Shown piece by piece: positions 1-8,469 of a DNA stretch of 50,373 nt. Numbering within the stretch: position 1 is the first letter of the stretch; every line of letters starts with the position of its first letter. The notes beneath the pieces were generated by a model, which made no database searches, was not told the DNA's origin, and worked only from the letters and a program-made list of their open reading frames with translations. This DNA is from Bacteroidales bacterium (GTDB taxonomy: Bacteria > Bacteroidota > Bacteroidia > Bacteroidales > P3). The stretch is from contig JAGCLZ010000101.1 in assembly GCA_017646685.1 (NCBI GenBank), forward strand, positions 1 through 50,373. The letters are read 5' to 3'. The translations under genes were made by a program, and so were the position numbers.

Positions 1-264
1 GAATCTGATGCTGAATCTGATGATGAATATTTGACCGACTACGATGATGGTCCAAATGACGCCGACATAATGGATATTGAAAACTTTATGAAGGAATCGA
101 ACATTGGTGCCGATGAAAAACCGGAAAAACCAATGGGCAAAGCTAAGGCAAAAAAAGAACCAAAGTCTAAGAAGGAAACTAAACCAAAGAAAGAGCCTAA
201 AGCTACAAAAACTACAAAAACTACAAAGAAAGAACCAAAGTCTACAAAGACAAAAGCAAAATAA
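1..264 (+). CDS. C-terminal end of an unidentified protein (partial)
   Basis: The frame is open from the first base of the window to a TAA at 262-264, so the true start lies upstream. What is visible is an acidic stretch (Glu/Asp/Ser-rich, about residues 1-45) followed by a lysine-rich tail with repeated KEPK and KTTK units. Such disordered basic tails occur on several nucleic-acid-binding proteins of Bacteroidota, but no folded domain is visible here and I cannot assign a family. A strong hairpin follows 17 bases after the stop. Confidence 0.7.
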   Translation, partial: ESDAESDDEYLTDYDDGPNDADIMDIENFMKESNIGADEKPEKPMGKAKAKKEPKSKKETKPKKEPKATKTTKTTKKEPKSTKTKAK

Positions 265-280
265 TTATCTATGATATAGA

Positions 281-313
281 AAAGGATACTCAAAAGCGAG
301 TATCCTTTTTTTG
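281..313. terminator. Bidirectional intrinsic terminator
   Basis: An 11-bp perfect stem (AAAGGATACTC at 281-291, complement at 298-308) with a 6-nt loop is followed by a T-run. It lies between two convergent genes and is flanked by A/T runs on both sides, so it can end transcription of the left partial gene and of the substrate-binding lipoprotein gene coming from the right. Confidence 0.85.
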
Positions 314-314
314 T

Positions 315-1937
315 TTATTGTTTTATTACATGCTTCAAATTAAGGCTATTCATAGCGTTGCTCTGCATACCCGATATGTTTTTGTGTGTGAAGTGTAGAA
401 TTTGGTCATAGTATAATACCACTACAGGAGCTTCGTCCATAATCAGTTTGTTCATTTTTTTGTATAGCTCAACTCTAGAGCTGTCGCAAGTTGTGGCTTT
501 GGCTTGTGTATATAGTTTATCGAACTTTGCATTGCTATAGTGTGTGTAGTTCGGACCCTTAGGGCAGAAGTTGTCGGAATAGAATAAGGATAGGTAGTTT
601 TCGGCATCGGGATAGTCGGCAATCCACGAACCGCGAAACCAATTACTTTTTGATTGTGCTATCTGTTCACGCAATGCCCCGGGTGGGTTTACATCTACAT
701 CTATATTTATTCCTATAATACTCAGTTGTTGCTGTATGTATTTGCATAGGTCTAGGTAGGTGGCAGTGGTTGAGAGTTTTATATTAGGTAGTCCTTTGCC
801 ATTAGGATAGCCGGCATCGGCCAATAATTGCAGTGCCTTTTGCGAATTATACTCGTAGCATGTCATTGAAGTGTCGAAGCCGGGCAAACCTTTTGGAATA
901 AAGCCATAGCAACCGGGTATACCTACATTGTTTCGCAAATATTTCATCATCTTTCTACGGTCGAAACCATAATTTATGGCTTGTCGTATACGTTTGTCTT
1001 TTATAGGACTATCGTTGTTTTCCATAAGGAAACCAAGGTATTCGGTATTTAGGTATGGTTGGCTGTGCATATTTATTTTATTGCTGTATTTGGTGCGTAG
1101 TTGTCCGGTTTGTGTAAGTAGTTCATCCTTATAGCTTGCATCAAGTGAGTTCATAAAGTCTAGGTTACCTTTTATGAATTCCAAAAATACAGTCTGTTTA
1201 TCAATAATAAAGGTTATTGCTATACCATCAAGGTAGGGTAGAGGATTACCGTTATTATCTGTTTCGAAATAGTTTGGGTTTTTACGCATTATTAATTTTG
1301 TATTCTCTTTCCAAAGCTGAAATTTGAACGGACCTGTGCCAATTGGATGTTGGCGAAAGTCGGCTCCATAGTGATTTACCACTTCGTGAGGTACCACAAA
1401 GCAATATGGCATACCCAACATGCTTAGGAATGGAGAGAAAGGTTGTCTTAGGCGAATGACGAACGTTGTGTCGTTCGGGGCTGAGAATGCATGTTGTGAA
1501 CCCTCGGAATCAACTTCGCTAAATATCCACCTTCCTGGAGAAGCTATTTTTTCGTCTAATATTCTGTTGAAGCTATACACAAAATCCGATGCAACAACAC
1601 AGCGAGTACTATCAGAGAAACATTCGCTTTTATGAAAGTAAACATCGGTTCGAAGGTGAAAAGTATATGTGAGTCCATCTGGACTTATATCCCACGATTT
1701 TGCAATACATGGACGGACATTAAGGTTGCTATCGAGCTGTATCAAACCGTTGAACAGCTGGCTGGTGGCCCATATCATAGCTTGGTCCTTGGCAAATGCC
1801 GGATCGAGCGAGGCTATACCCGCCGACTCGTTATATTTGAATATCTTTTTCTCGGCGTTGTCATTGCTGTGTTGGCAAGACGAAATAGCAATGAGAATTA
1901 GTAAAAGAGATATTGTGTATGCAGAAATGTTTTTCAT
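315..1937 (-). CDS. Oligopeptide ABC transporter substrate-binding lipoprotein (SBP_bac_5)
   Basis: A 540-residue extracytoplasmic solute-binding protein of family 5 (OppA/DppA type). It starts with a lipoprotein signal whose lipobox ends ISSC at Cys21, so it should be anchored on the periplasmic face. Family-typical segments include an early SPDGLTYTFHLR stretch and a later GTGPFKF motif. The start at 1937 was chosen because the signal peptide begins there; the longer open frame adds 33 charged residues inside the upstream gene. Its ATG overlaps the upstream stop by one base (TGATG), suggesting translational coupling with the amidohydrolase. No permease or ATPase genes are adjacent, so it probably serves a transporter encoded elsewhere. 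The family is clear; the ligand is unknown. Confidence 0.9.
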   Translation of the reverse strand: MKNISAYTISLLLILIAISSCQHSNDNAEKKIFKYNESAGIASLDPAFAKDQAMIWATSQLFNGLIQLDSNLNVRPCIAKSWDISPDGLTYTFHLRTDVYFHKSECFSDSTRCVVASDFVYSFNRILDEKIASPGRWIFSEVDSEGSQHAFSAPNDTTFVIRLRQPFSPFLSMLGMPYCFVVPHEVVNHYGADFRQHPIGTGPFKFQLWKENTKLIMRKNPNYFETDNNGNPLPYLDGIAITFIIDKQTVFLEFIKGNLDFMNSLDASYKDELLTQTGQLRTKYSNKINMHSQPYLNTEYLGFLMENNDSPIKDKRIRQAINYGFDRRKMMKYLRNNVGIPGCYGFIPKGLPGFDTSMTCYEYNSQKALQLLADAGYPNGKGLPNIKLSTTATYLDLCKYIQQQLSIIGINIDVDVNPPGALREQIAQSKSNWFRGSWIADYPDAENYLSLFYSDNFCPKGPNYTHYSNAKFDKLYTQAKATTCDSSRVELYKKMNKLIMDEAPVVVLYYDQILHFTHKNISGMQSNAMNSLNLKHVIKQ

Positions 1938-3196
1938 CAGTGTTTGATTAATTTTCCAACCAATTCGTTTACTTTTTGCAGTATTTCTTCTTCGCCGGTC
2001 ACTTTTCGGTTTTTCATTATCACTTTGCCATCGCATATAACGGTATCTACATTATTTCCGTTGGCAGCATATACAAGGTTTGATGCAGTGTTGTTGTTGA
2101 ATGGTGTAAAGGCTGTTGTATTGATGTTTACTAGAAATATATCTGCCAATTTTCCGACTTCTATTTTTCCGGTATTTATGTTTAGTGCTCTTGCACCGTT
2201 TTCTGTGGCAACTTTAATAGTTTCTTCGGCAGGTAAAGCTGTGGGATCTAATCGCCAACCTTTTTGTAGTAGGCTCATCATTTTCATGGCTTCTATCATG
2301 TCTAGGTTATTGGACGATGAGCACCCATCGGTACCAAGACCTATACATATTCCTTTGTCATTCATTTCGTTGTATAGAAATCTATGACCGGAAGCAAGTT
2401 TTAGATTTGAATTTGGGTTGTGAACTACCTTTACATCGTTGTCGGCGAGCATTTTTATTTCATCTTTGTCGAGCCATAGGCAGTGGGCTATCACTAAGTT
2501 ATGACGTAACACACCAAGGCTGTTGAGGTAGCGAATTGGCGACATGCCGAAATTCTTTATTGAATTTTGGTATTCGGTTTGTGTTTCGGCAAGGTGTGTG
2601 TGTACAATTATATTATGATCTTTGGCAAAATCCATAGCCCATTTGTATGATCCTCCCGATACGGTGTATATGGCGTGTGGGGCTATCGAAAACATAATCC
2701 TAGAGCTATAGTTTCCTTCAAAGTCTTTTGCACTTATGCGACTTTGCACCTTTTTTGCTTGGATGGGATCTAGTCCATCAAACATCAGTTGTGGAAATAC
2801 CCCACGTATGCCCATCTCGTCGGTGGCACGTGCCGACTCTTTGAAACGGAAATACATGTCGTTGAATGTTGTAGTTCCGGTTTTTATCATTTCAAGGCAA
2901 GCCAATTTTGTTCCCCAATACACTATTTCATCTGTAAGGTTTCTTTCGTTGGGCCATATTTTGGTGTTTAACCATTCTTCAAGTGGAAGGTCGTCGCCAT
3001 AGCCACGGAAAAAAGTCATGGCAGCGTGAGTGTGTACGTTTACCAATCCCGGAAAGGCGGCTTTGCTACTACCATCAATAATTGTTTCGATTCCTTCGGT
3101 TTTTATGTTGTTCGAAACAGAGGTTATTTTATTTCCTTCGATAAGGATGTCTGTTCGTCGGTCGTTCAGTAAAACATTTTTTATAACTATACTCAT
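1937..3196 (-). CDS. mtaD: Amidohydrolase, 5'-methylthioadenosine/S-adenosylhomocysteine deaminase type
   Basis: A 419-residue metal-dependent amidohydrolase of the MtaD/SsnA/TrzN branch. The metal and catalytic residues are visible: His55-x-His57 in VHTHAAM, His199 in HTHLAE, His238 in AHCLWLD and Asp290 in GTDGCSSSN. Characterised relatives deaminate S-adenosylhomocysteine, methylthioadenosine or adenosine in the cytoplasm, which is purine and methyl-cycle salvage. It sits between a TPR protein gene (18-nt gap) and the peptide-binding lipoprotein gene (1-nt overlap). Related enzymes deaminate or dechlorinate other ring compounds, so the family call is firm and the exact substrate is inferred. 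Confidence 0.85.
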   Translation of the reverse strand: MSIVIKNVLLNDRRTDILIEGNKITSVSNNIKTEGIETIIDGSSKAAFPGLVNVHTHAAMTFFRGYGDDLPLEEWLNTKIWPNERNLTDEIVYWGTKLACLEMIKTGTTTFNDMYFRFKESARATDEMGIRGVFPQLMFDGLDPIQAKKVQSRISAKDFEGNYSSRIMFSIAPHAIYTVSGGSYKWAMDFAKDHNIIVHTHLAETQTEYQNSIKNFGMSPIRYLNSLGVLRHNLVIAHCLWLDKDEIKMLADNDVKVVHNPNSNLKLASGHRFLYNEMNDKGICIGLGTDGCSSSNNLDMIEAMKMMSLLQKGWRLDPTALPAEETIKVATENGARALNINTGKIEVGKLADIFLVNINTTAFTPFNNNTASNLVYAANGNNVDTVICDGKVIMKNRKVTGEEEILQKVNELVGKLIKH

Positions 3197-3214
3197 ATCG
3201 TATATTCTTTTTAA

Positions 3215-4360
3215 TTACCATGAATGTCCGTTGTGTTGCAGCCAGTCTTGAGCACGTCTGTTTCCCATTTTTGCTGCTGTTTTGTAATGACTTATCTGTT
3301 TGCGTTTATTGCTCTTTTTTCCAAAAATTTCAGCCAATTGGCAGTACGAATAGCTATCGTCGGGGTCTAATTCTATAGCTTTATGATAGGTTACTAGCGC
3401 CTTTTCCAATTCGTCTTTAAGAAAATAGGTGTCGGCAAGGTTTCGGTACGATGGGGCATGTTTCGAATCTATGGCAATGGATTTTTCATAATAAGATATT
3501 GCTTTTTCGTACAGTCCTTTTCGTGTATGGTTTATTCCAAGTTGGTTATAGGCTTTTACCGATGTGCTGTCGAGTTCCAAAATCTTTTCATAGCATTGTG
3601 CTGCCTTGTCGTACAGTTTGCGTTCGCGATAGGCGACACCCATGTTTTCATACAGTTTTATAGAATTCGGGTCTATTGCCAACCCCTTTTTGCATGTAGA
3701 TATAGCGGCTTCGTAATTTTCTTTTTTGCGATACATCACTGCTAGGTTGTAGTATCCGTCTATGTCTTTCGGACTGTATTTTATTGCCTTCTGGAAGCAT
3801 GAGTAAGCTTCTGCTTCATTGCCTTTGTAGAAGTTTATAAACCCCAAGCAGTTATATCCGCGTCCATATTTGGGGTCTATTTCCAATGCTTTCTTACACC
3901 ACGTTATTGCATTGATGTGTTCTTTTTTTATGCAATAGTAGATGCCCATTGTGGCATAGGCCGATGGCGATAGAGGGTTCAATTCTATGGCTTTCTGTGC
4001 ATGTTGGTAAGCAAGTTCGTAATCCTCGTTTTCGGTGTATACGTATGCCAAACGCTCGTGGGCATCGGCGTGGTTGGGGTTTATTTCCAATGCCATGTTT
4101 AGGTTGGTTATGGCTTGTATGTAATGTTCCATTTTGGTGTATAAACAACCAAGTTCAAAATATGCCTCGGCCATCATGGGATTGGTTTCTATGGCCGATT
4201 TATAGTATTGTATTGCCAAATCGTTGAGTGATAGTTTTACAGCATTTTGTGCTTTTGACATATAACTATCAATACTAAGATTGTCGGTTTGCGAAAAAAC
4301 ACAATGTGTCGAAAGTAGGAGAGTTACAAGCGTTATGTGTTTTATATTTTTATTTTTCAT
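3215..4360 (-). CDS. Exported tetratricopeptide repeat protein
   Basis: A 381-residue protein made almost entirely of consecutive 34-residue TPR units, with recurring patterns such as AYFELGCLY, AYNQLGI and ELDPDDSYSYCQLAEI, after an N-terminal signal peptide ending near VFSQ. It is probably periplasmic or outer-membrane associated and mediates protein contacts. The start at 4360 was chosen at the signal peptide; the open frame extends 46 residues upstream without signal-peptide character. It is the first gene of a three-gene minus-strand operon, with repeat copy A and a MITE-like element upstream. The partner is unknown. Confidence 0.85.
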   Translation of the reverse strand: MKNKNIKHITLVTLLLSTHCVFSQTDNLSIDSYMSKAQNAVKLSLNDLAIQYYKSAIETNPMMAEAYFELGCLYTKMEHYIQAITNLNMALEINPNHADAHERLAYVYTENEDYELAYQHAQKAIELNPLSPSAYATMGIYYCIKKEHINAITWCKKALEIDPKYGRGYNCLGFINFYKGNEAEAYSCFQKAIKYSPKDIDGYYNLAVMYRKKENYEAAISTCKKGLAIDPNSIKLYENMGVAYRERKLYDKAAQCYEKILELDSTSVKAYNQLGINHTRKGLYEKAISYYEKSIAIDSKHAPSYRNLADTYFLKDELEKALVTYHKAIELDPDDSYSYCQLAEIFGKKSNKRKQISHYKTAAKMGNRRAQDWLQHNGHSW

Positions 4361-4502
4361 AATGTCTACCATAAATATATGTGACATAAAACGAATATTT
4401 TGCTGTTTTATTTTATGACAAGTTTCTTTTTTGCCCCATGTGGTGAGAGAATGTTTTTGTAAAAAGAAACATAACAAGGAACCACCATATAATGACATAG
4501 AA

Positions 4503-4674
4503 TTTACATCACGAGGTAGATTTATCTACATCACGTAGTAGATTAAATTTCCTCGTGAGGAAAATTCATCTACTACGTGAGGAAATTTTGAGGCTGTGTA
4601 TCGGCTAAAAATTGACAGTATATCATCACACTTGTGATACCCTATTGCGAAGAGATTGACGGTAGGGTGGAAAT
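4503..4674 (+). repeat. Dispersed iteron-hairpin element, copy A
   Basis: Four hexamer iterons start at 4509 (TCACGA), 4531 (TCACGT), 4553 (TCGTGA) and 4575 (ACGTGA), each exactly 22 nt after the last; the last two are inverted. ATTGAC boxes follow at 4611 and 4655, 44 nt apart. The conserved stem is ACCCTA 4639-4644 with TAGGGT 4663-4668. The same layout occurs at 12.6 kb (inverted), 17.4 kb and 24.4 kb. Confidence 0.85.
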
Positions 4675-4718
4675 TTTGGGACTATAAATTGAATTATTCA
4701 ATAGATTATTCTCTTTTT

Positions 4719-4915
4719 AGGCAACTTCTAAAAATTGCTTTGTAAGTGATTTGCGAATTTTTACTAGAATGATTTCTAGTTTCTTTTGATTGAGCATAGC
4801 GGGATATGCGATTGAAAAAGAAATAGAAAGATTTCGGTAAAAAAAACAAAGCACGCAAAAGTTCCTTCTGCAATCAATTCAATTTCCTAGAACGTGGAAT
4901 TTTTAGAAGTTGCCT
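4719..4915. mobile_element. MITE-like element with 18-bp perfect terminal inverted repeats
   Basis: AGGCAACTTCTAAAAATT at 4719-4736 is the exact reverse complement of 4898-4915, bounding 197 bp with no ORF. An internal hairpin, ACTAGAA/TTCTAGT, is also visible. Long perfect terminal repeats around a short non-coding core fit a non-autonomous transposable element. No clear target-site duplication is visible and no transposase is present in the window. A similar end (AACTTCTAAAAA) occurs alone at 17593-17604, beside repeat copy B. Confidence 0.65.
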
Positions 4916-4929
4916 TTACTATCAAAAAC

Positions 4930-4964
4930 AACACCTCTCAATATTCTATATAAAGAGAGGTGTT
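4930..4964 (-). terminator. Terminator of the rho operon
   Basis: A 10-bp perfect stem (AACACCTCTC 4930-4939 with 4955-4964) lies 33 nt downstream of the small minus-strand gene. It is followed on that strand by a short T-run. Confidence 0.75.
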
Positions 4965-4996
4965 GGCTATTCATACAACAATAAGTTACAAATATT

Positions 4997-5335
4997 TTAT
5001 TTAATGTTCTCAATCAAAGGTTCAATCTCGTTTTTAATCTGATTGGCTTTTTCGATTAGTTCCGATGCTGTTTTATTGTCGTAGTTTAAAAGTGACTTTA
5101 AGAAGTATTCTATCAATTGTAGTTCTTCTTTGGTGAGTGTAAGTTTCTCGTAACACTCTTTCTGAGTTTCCACTGTTTTGGCAAATTCTATTGTCATTCT
5201 TATATTGCTTTCGCAATTGAGGAGTTGAGATACAGCCGACGAATATTTTTTCTCAAGCATTATAGGTTTGCAAAACTGTATTAGTTCTGTGGTGAAACTC
5301 TCTATTGTCGATTCTATTTCAATTATAGGATTCAT
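4997..5335 (-). CDS. Small helical protein downstream of rho
   Basis: A 112-residue, Glu/Lys/Ile-rich protein predicted by eye to be largely alpha-helical with coiled-coil character. It has no signal peptide or membrane segment. It has a single Pro-Ile-Met motif near residue 24 and three cysteines, with no recognisable catalytic motif. It follows rho by 32 nt on the same strand, with the operon terminator after it, so it is probably cotranscribed with rho. I do not recognise the family. Confidence 0.75.
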   Translation of the reverse strand: MNPIIEIESTIESFTTELIQFCKPIMLEKKYSSAVSQLLNCESNIRMTIEFAKTVETQKECYEKLTLTKEELQLIEYFLKSLLNYDNKTASELIEKANQIKNEIEPLIENIK

Positions 5336-5367
5336 CTCTCAAATTTTAAGATTTATGAATATGTATT

Positions 5368-7203
5368 TTATTTATCCATCGAAAACAAGAACTCTTCGTT
5401 CGAGCGAGTGTTGGCAATGTGTTTTTTCAAAAATTCCATTGCTTCGGACGAATTCATATCCACCAAAAGATTGCGGAATATGACGGTTCTGTTCAATATA
5501 TCTTGTGGTACAAGCAAGTCGTCGCGTCGAGTGCTCGAAGCAGCTATATCCACAGCCGGATAAATGCGTTTGTTGGACAATTTACGGTCTAGTTGCAATT
5601 CCATATTACCAGTTCCCTTAAATTCTTCGAATATAACATCGTCCATTTTTGAACCAGTTTCGGTAAGTGCAGTTGCAATGATTGTAAGCGAACCTCCGTT
5701 TTCAATCTTGCGAGCAGCACCAAAGAAACGTTTTGGCTTTTGCAATGCGTTGGCTTCCACACCACCGCTAAGTACTTTGCCTGATGCCGGTGCTACGGTG
5801 TTGTAGGCTCTTGCCAAACGAGTTATAGAGTCAAGAACTATAACCACATCATGTCCACATTCTGTAAGGCGTTTGGCTTTTTCAAGCACTATGTTGGCAA
5901 TTTTCACGTGTCTGTCGGCAGGCTCATCGAAGGTTGATGCAATAACTTCGGCTTTTACACTGCGTTGCATATCGGTAACTTCCTCAGGACGTTCGTCGAT
6001 AAGCAATACAATAAGGTACACCTCTGGGTGATTGTATGCAATGGCATTGGCTATCTCTTTGAGCAAAGTGGTCTTACCTGTTTTTGGTTGAGCCACTATA
6101 AGTCCGCGTTGTCCTTTGCCGATAGGTGTAAACATATCTATGATTCGTGTAGATATTGTTTCTTGCGGATGTCCGGTAAGTTTGAACTTTTCGTGAGGGA
6201 ATAATGGTACCAATGAGTCAAAAGGTACTCGATCTCTTACTTTGTCGGGTGAAAGCCCGTTTATTTCTACCACTTTGATAAGGGGGAAGAATTTTTCTCC
6301 TTCTTTAGGTGGACGTATTGTTCCTTTTACGGTGTCGCCGGTTTTTAGGCCGAATAGACGTATTTGCGACATCGAAACATATATGTCATCAGGCGAATTG
6401 AGGTAGTTGTAATCCGACGAACGTAGGAATCCGAAACCATCGGGGCTTATTTCCAATACACCTTCAGCTTCCACTACACCATCTATCTCGAATGGATAGT
6501 CTTGGCTTACTTTTTTGGTTTGTTCAGGTACGAATGCGTCAGGGTTTCCAATGTCTATTGGTTTTTTACTCTTTTTTGTTTCTTTCTTTTCCTCTTTTTC
6601 TTCTTTTTGAGTTTGTTCGTCTTTCTTTTCGCTAGTTTGATTTATTGCTTTTGGATTATCCTCATCTTTTTTTTGTTCATCAATATCTGTGATTTTTACA
6701 GCAACGATATTTTCATTATTTTGTGTAATGTTCTTTATTATAGTATCATCCAAAATCATGTCTGATGGAATACCTAAAATATCGGGATGTTTAAGTAGTA
6801 TTTTTGTTGTAGGTTCGACAATTTCCGGTATTTGAGGTATTGTAGGTAATGTAACATCGTTGATGTCGATATTAAGATCTAAATCTTTGGTAGTACTATC
6901 GGTAGCTGCAACTTTTTCTGTTTTTTTTGTTGATTTTTTGGATGTGGAACTTTTCTCTTTTTGGGTATTGTTGTTTACATTAGATTCAGCAATGGGAGTG
7001 GGTTTAAGTCTCGTTCTTCGTTGTTTTGGTGCAACAACTTCTTTAGTAGTTTTATTTTCAACCGGAGTCGAGGCTTGATGATCCAATATTTTATACACCA
7101 ATTCCTGTTTTGTCAGTTTCATTGCACGAGAAATTCCTAATTCCTTGGCAATTTCTACAAGCTCAATGTGAGCTTTCTCAGAAAGTTCAATTTTATTATA
7201 CAT
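5368..7203 (-). CDS. rho: Transcription termination factor Rho
   Basis: The 611-residue hexameric RNA helicase that ends transcription. Order of parts: N-terminal Rho_N helical domain (about 1-44); a long low-complexity Lys/Glu/Thr-rich insertion (about 45-240); the cold-shock-like RNA-binding domain (about 243-325, with GFGFLRS); then the RecA-type ATPase with Walker A QPKTGKTT (about 372-379), Walker [17 protein letters not shown] and the Q/R-loop region ending [12 protein letters not shown]. coli Rho is 419 residues, and the excess is the insertion, which is common in Bacteroidota. A -7 promoter box lies 115 nt upstream. Identification is certain. Confidence 0.98.
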   Translation of the reverse strand: MYNKIELSEKAHIELVEIAKELGISRAMKLTKQELVYKILDHQASTPVENKTTKEVVAPKQRRTRLKPTPIAESNVNNNTQKEKSSTSKKSTKKTEKVAATDSTTKDLDLNIDINDVTLPTIPQIPEIVEPTTKILLKHPDILGIPSDMILDDTIIKNITQNNENIVAVKITDIDEQKKDEDNPKAINQTSEKKDEQTQKEEKEEKKETKKSKKPIDIGNPDAFVPEQTKKVSQDYPFEIDGVVEAEGVLEISPDGFGFLRSSDYNYLNSPDDIYVSMSQIRLFGLKTGDTVKGTIRPPKEGEKFFPLIKVVEINGLSPDKVRDRVPFDSLVPLFPHEKFKLTGHPQETISTRIIDMFTPIGKGQRGLIVAQPKTGKTTLLKEIANAIAYNHPEVYLIVLLIDERPEEVTDMQRSVKAEVIASTFDEPADRHVKIANIVLEKAKRLTECGHDVVIVLDSITRLARAYNTVAPASGKVLSGGVEANALQKPKRFFGAARKIENGGSLTIIATALTETGSKMDDVIFEEFKGTGNMELQLDRKLSNKRIYPAVDIAASSTRRDDLLVPQDILNRTVIFRNLLVDMNSSEAMEFLKKHIANTRSNEEFLFSMDK

Positions 7204-7555
7204 TATAATAAAGTATTTTTGTTTCGTTATGTTTAGATCTTGATTTTATTGAAAACTATTGATTATTAATTGGTAAAAGGACTTTTTTACCATAATTAAT
7301 TGATGATAATCATGATGCAAAGATATGTATTTTATTTTAAATAATCATTACGATGTGAAAAATATTTTTCTTTTTTCTCATATATCTACATATTTTTGAG
7401 TACTTTTGAATTGTTTTTTACTGTAAATACGATGCAATAAACAGATTGATGTATAGTGTTTTGTCATGATTTTTGAATAATAAACTATTGTTCTTTTTGC
7501 TTCGGTGCAGTTAAAAATAGGTATTGTTATGCTAATTAAGTACTAGATTTGTAAT
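7204..7555. other. Divergent AT-rich spacer between rho and rarD
   Basis: It holds the rho -7 box at 7318-7325. A TAGATTTG at 7544-7551 matches the -7 consensus but lies only 5 nt before the rarD ATG, so it would give an almost leaderless message or use the second ATG at 7562. No other structure is seen. Confidence 0.5.
7318..7325 (-). promoter_or_regulatory. Bacteroidota -7 box upstream of rho
   Basis: On the minus strand the bases read TATCTTTG followed by C, matching TAnnTTTG. It implies a leader of roughly 110 nt for rho. No clear -33 TTTG is visible. Confidence 0.6.
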
Positions 7556-8455
7556 ATGGATATGCAAACACAACATTCGGATTATGGAAAAGGTTTATTT
7601 TATGGTATAATATGTTATTTTACATGGGGATTGTTTCCATTGTATTGGAAAATGTTGGAACATGTATCTTCGTTTGAGATACTTTGTCACCGTATCATAT
7701 GGTCATGTATGTTTATGACTATATTTTTTTGGGGAGTGCGAAAGATGCATATAAAGCATTATGTAATAGGAATAAAACAATATTTGTTATTGCTTTTTAC
7801 CGGGTTGTTGATGACACTCAATTGGGGACTTTATATATGGGCTATTAATCATCATTATATTGTTGAATCTAGTTTGGGTTATTATATAAATCCATTGTTT
7901 TCGGTGCTGTTTGCATCGCTGTTTCTGAAAGAAAGTCTCAATAAATCACAAAAGATAGCAATTGTCTTTGCATTGATAGGTGTGCTTTATTTTACTATCG
8001 ATTATGGTAGATTTCCCATAATATCGCTTGTGTTGGCAACATCGTTTGCTATTTATGGACTTATGAAAAAGAAAATGGGTATCGATGCTACGGCAGCTCT
8101 TACAGTAGAAACAATGTGGATGGCTCCGTTGGCTTTGGGTTATGTAGTTATTATGTGTTATTCGGGCAATAGTGCTATTAACACATTGCATATACCTACT
8201 ATATTGCTTTTGCTTGGTGCCGGTATTGTAACGGCATTGCCTCTGTTGTGGTTTGGAAAATCGGCAGAGCGAATACCCTTATCCACGTTGGGATTTTTGC
8301 AATATGTATCGCCAACTATGCAGTTGCTATTAGGTGTATTTTTGTTTGGTGAGCAGTTTGCCGGGGCGCATATTGTTTGTTTTTCTTGTATATGGGTGGG
8401 GTTGATAATATATTCGGTGGATATTATACGTTCGGTGCGTAGAAATAGGAAGTAG
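7556..8455 (+). CDS. rarD: RarD-type EamA/DMT transporter
   Basis: A 299-residue inner-membrane protein with about ten hydrophobic segments, forming two EamA halves. The N-terminal pattern GLFYGIICYFTWGLFPLYWK and the segment LNWGLYIWAINHHYIVESS are characteristic of RarD proteins of the drug/metabolite transporter superfamily. Substrates are mostly unproven; the name comes from chloramphenicol sensitivity. It leads a plus-strand gene run, with 14 nt to the next gene. Family assignment is firm and function is open. Confidence 0.9.
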   Translation: MDMQTQHSDYGKGLFYGIICYFTWGLFPLYWKMLEHVSSFEILCHRIIWSCMFMTIFFWGVRKMHIKHYVIGIKQYLLLLFTGLLMTLNWGLYIWAINHHYIVESSLGYYINPLFSVLFASLFLKESLNKSQKIAIVFALIGVLYFTIDYGRFPIISLVLATSFAIYGLMKKKMGIDATAALTVETMWMAPLALGYVVIMCYSGNSAINTLHIPTILLLLGAGIVTALPLLWFGKSAERIPLSTLGFLQYVSPTMQLLLGVFLFGEQFAGAHIVCFSCIWVGLIIYSVDIIRSVRRNRK

Positions 8456-8469
8456 TTGAGATTGATAGA

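Noticed and set aside
1..264. Naming the left-edge protein as topoisomerase IV subunit A
   Set aside because: A disordered Lys-rich tail is compatible with that and many other proteins; no diagnostic domain is in the window.
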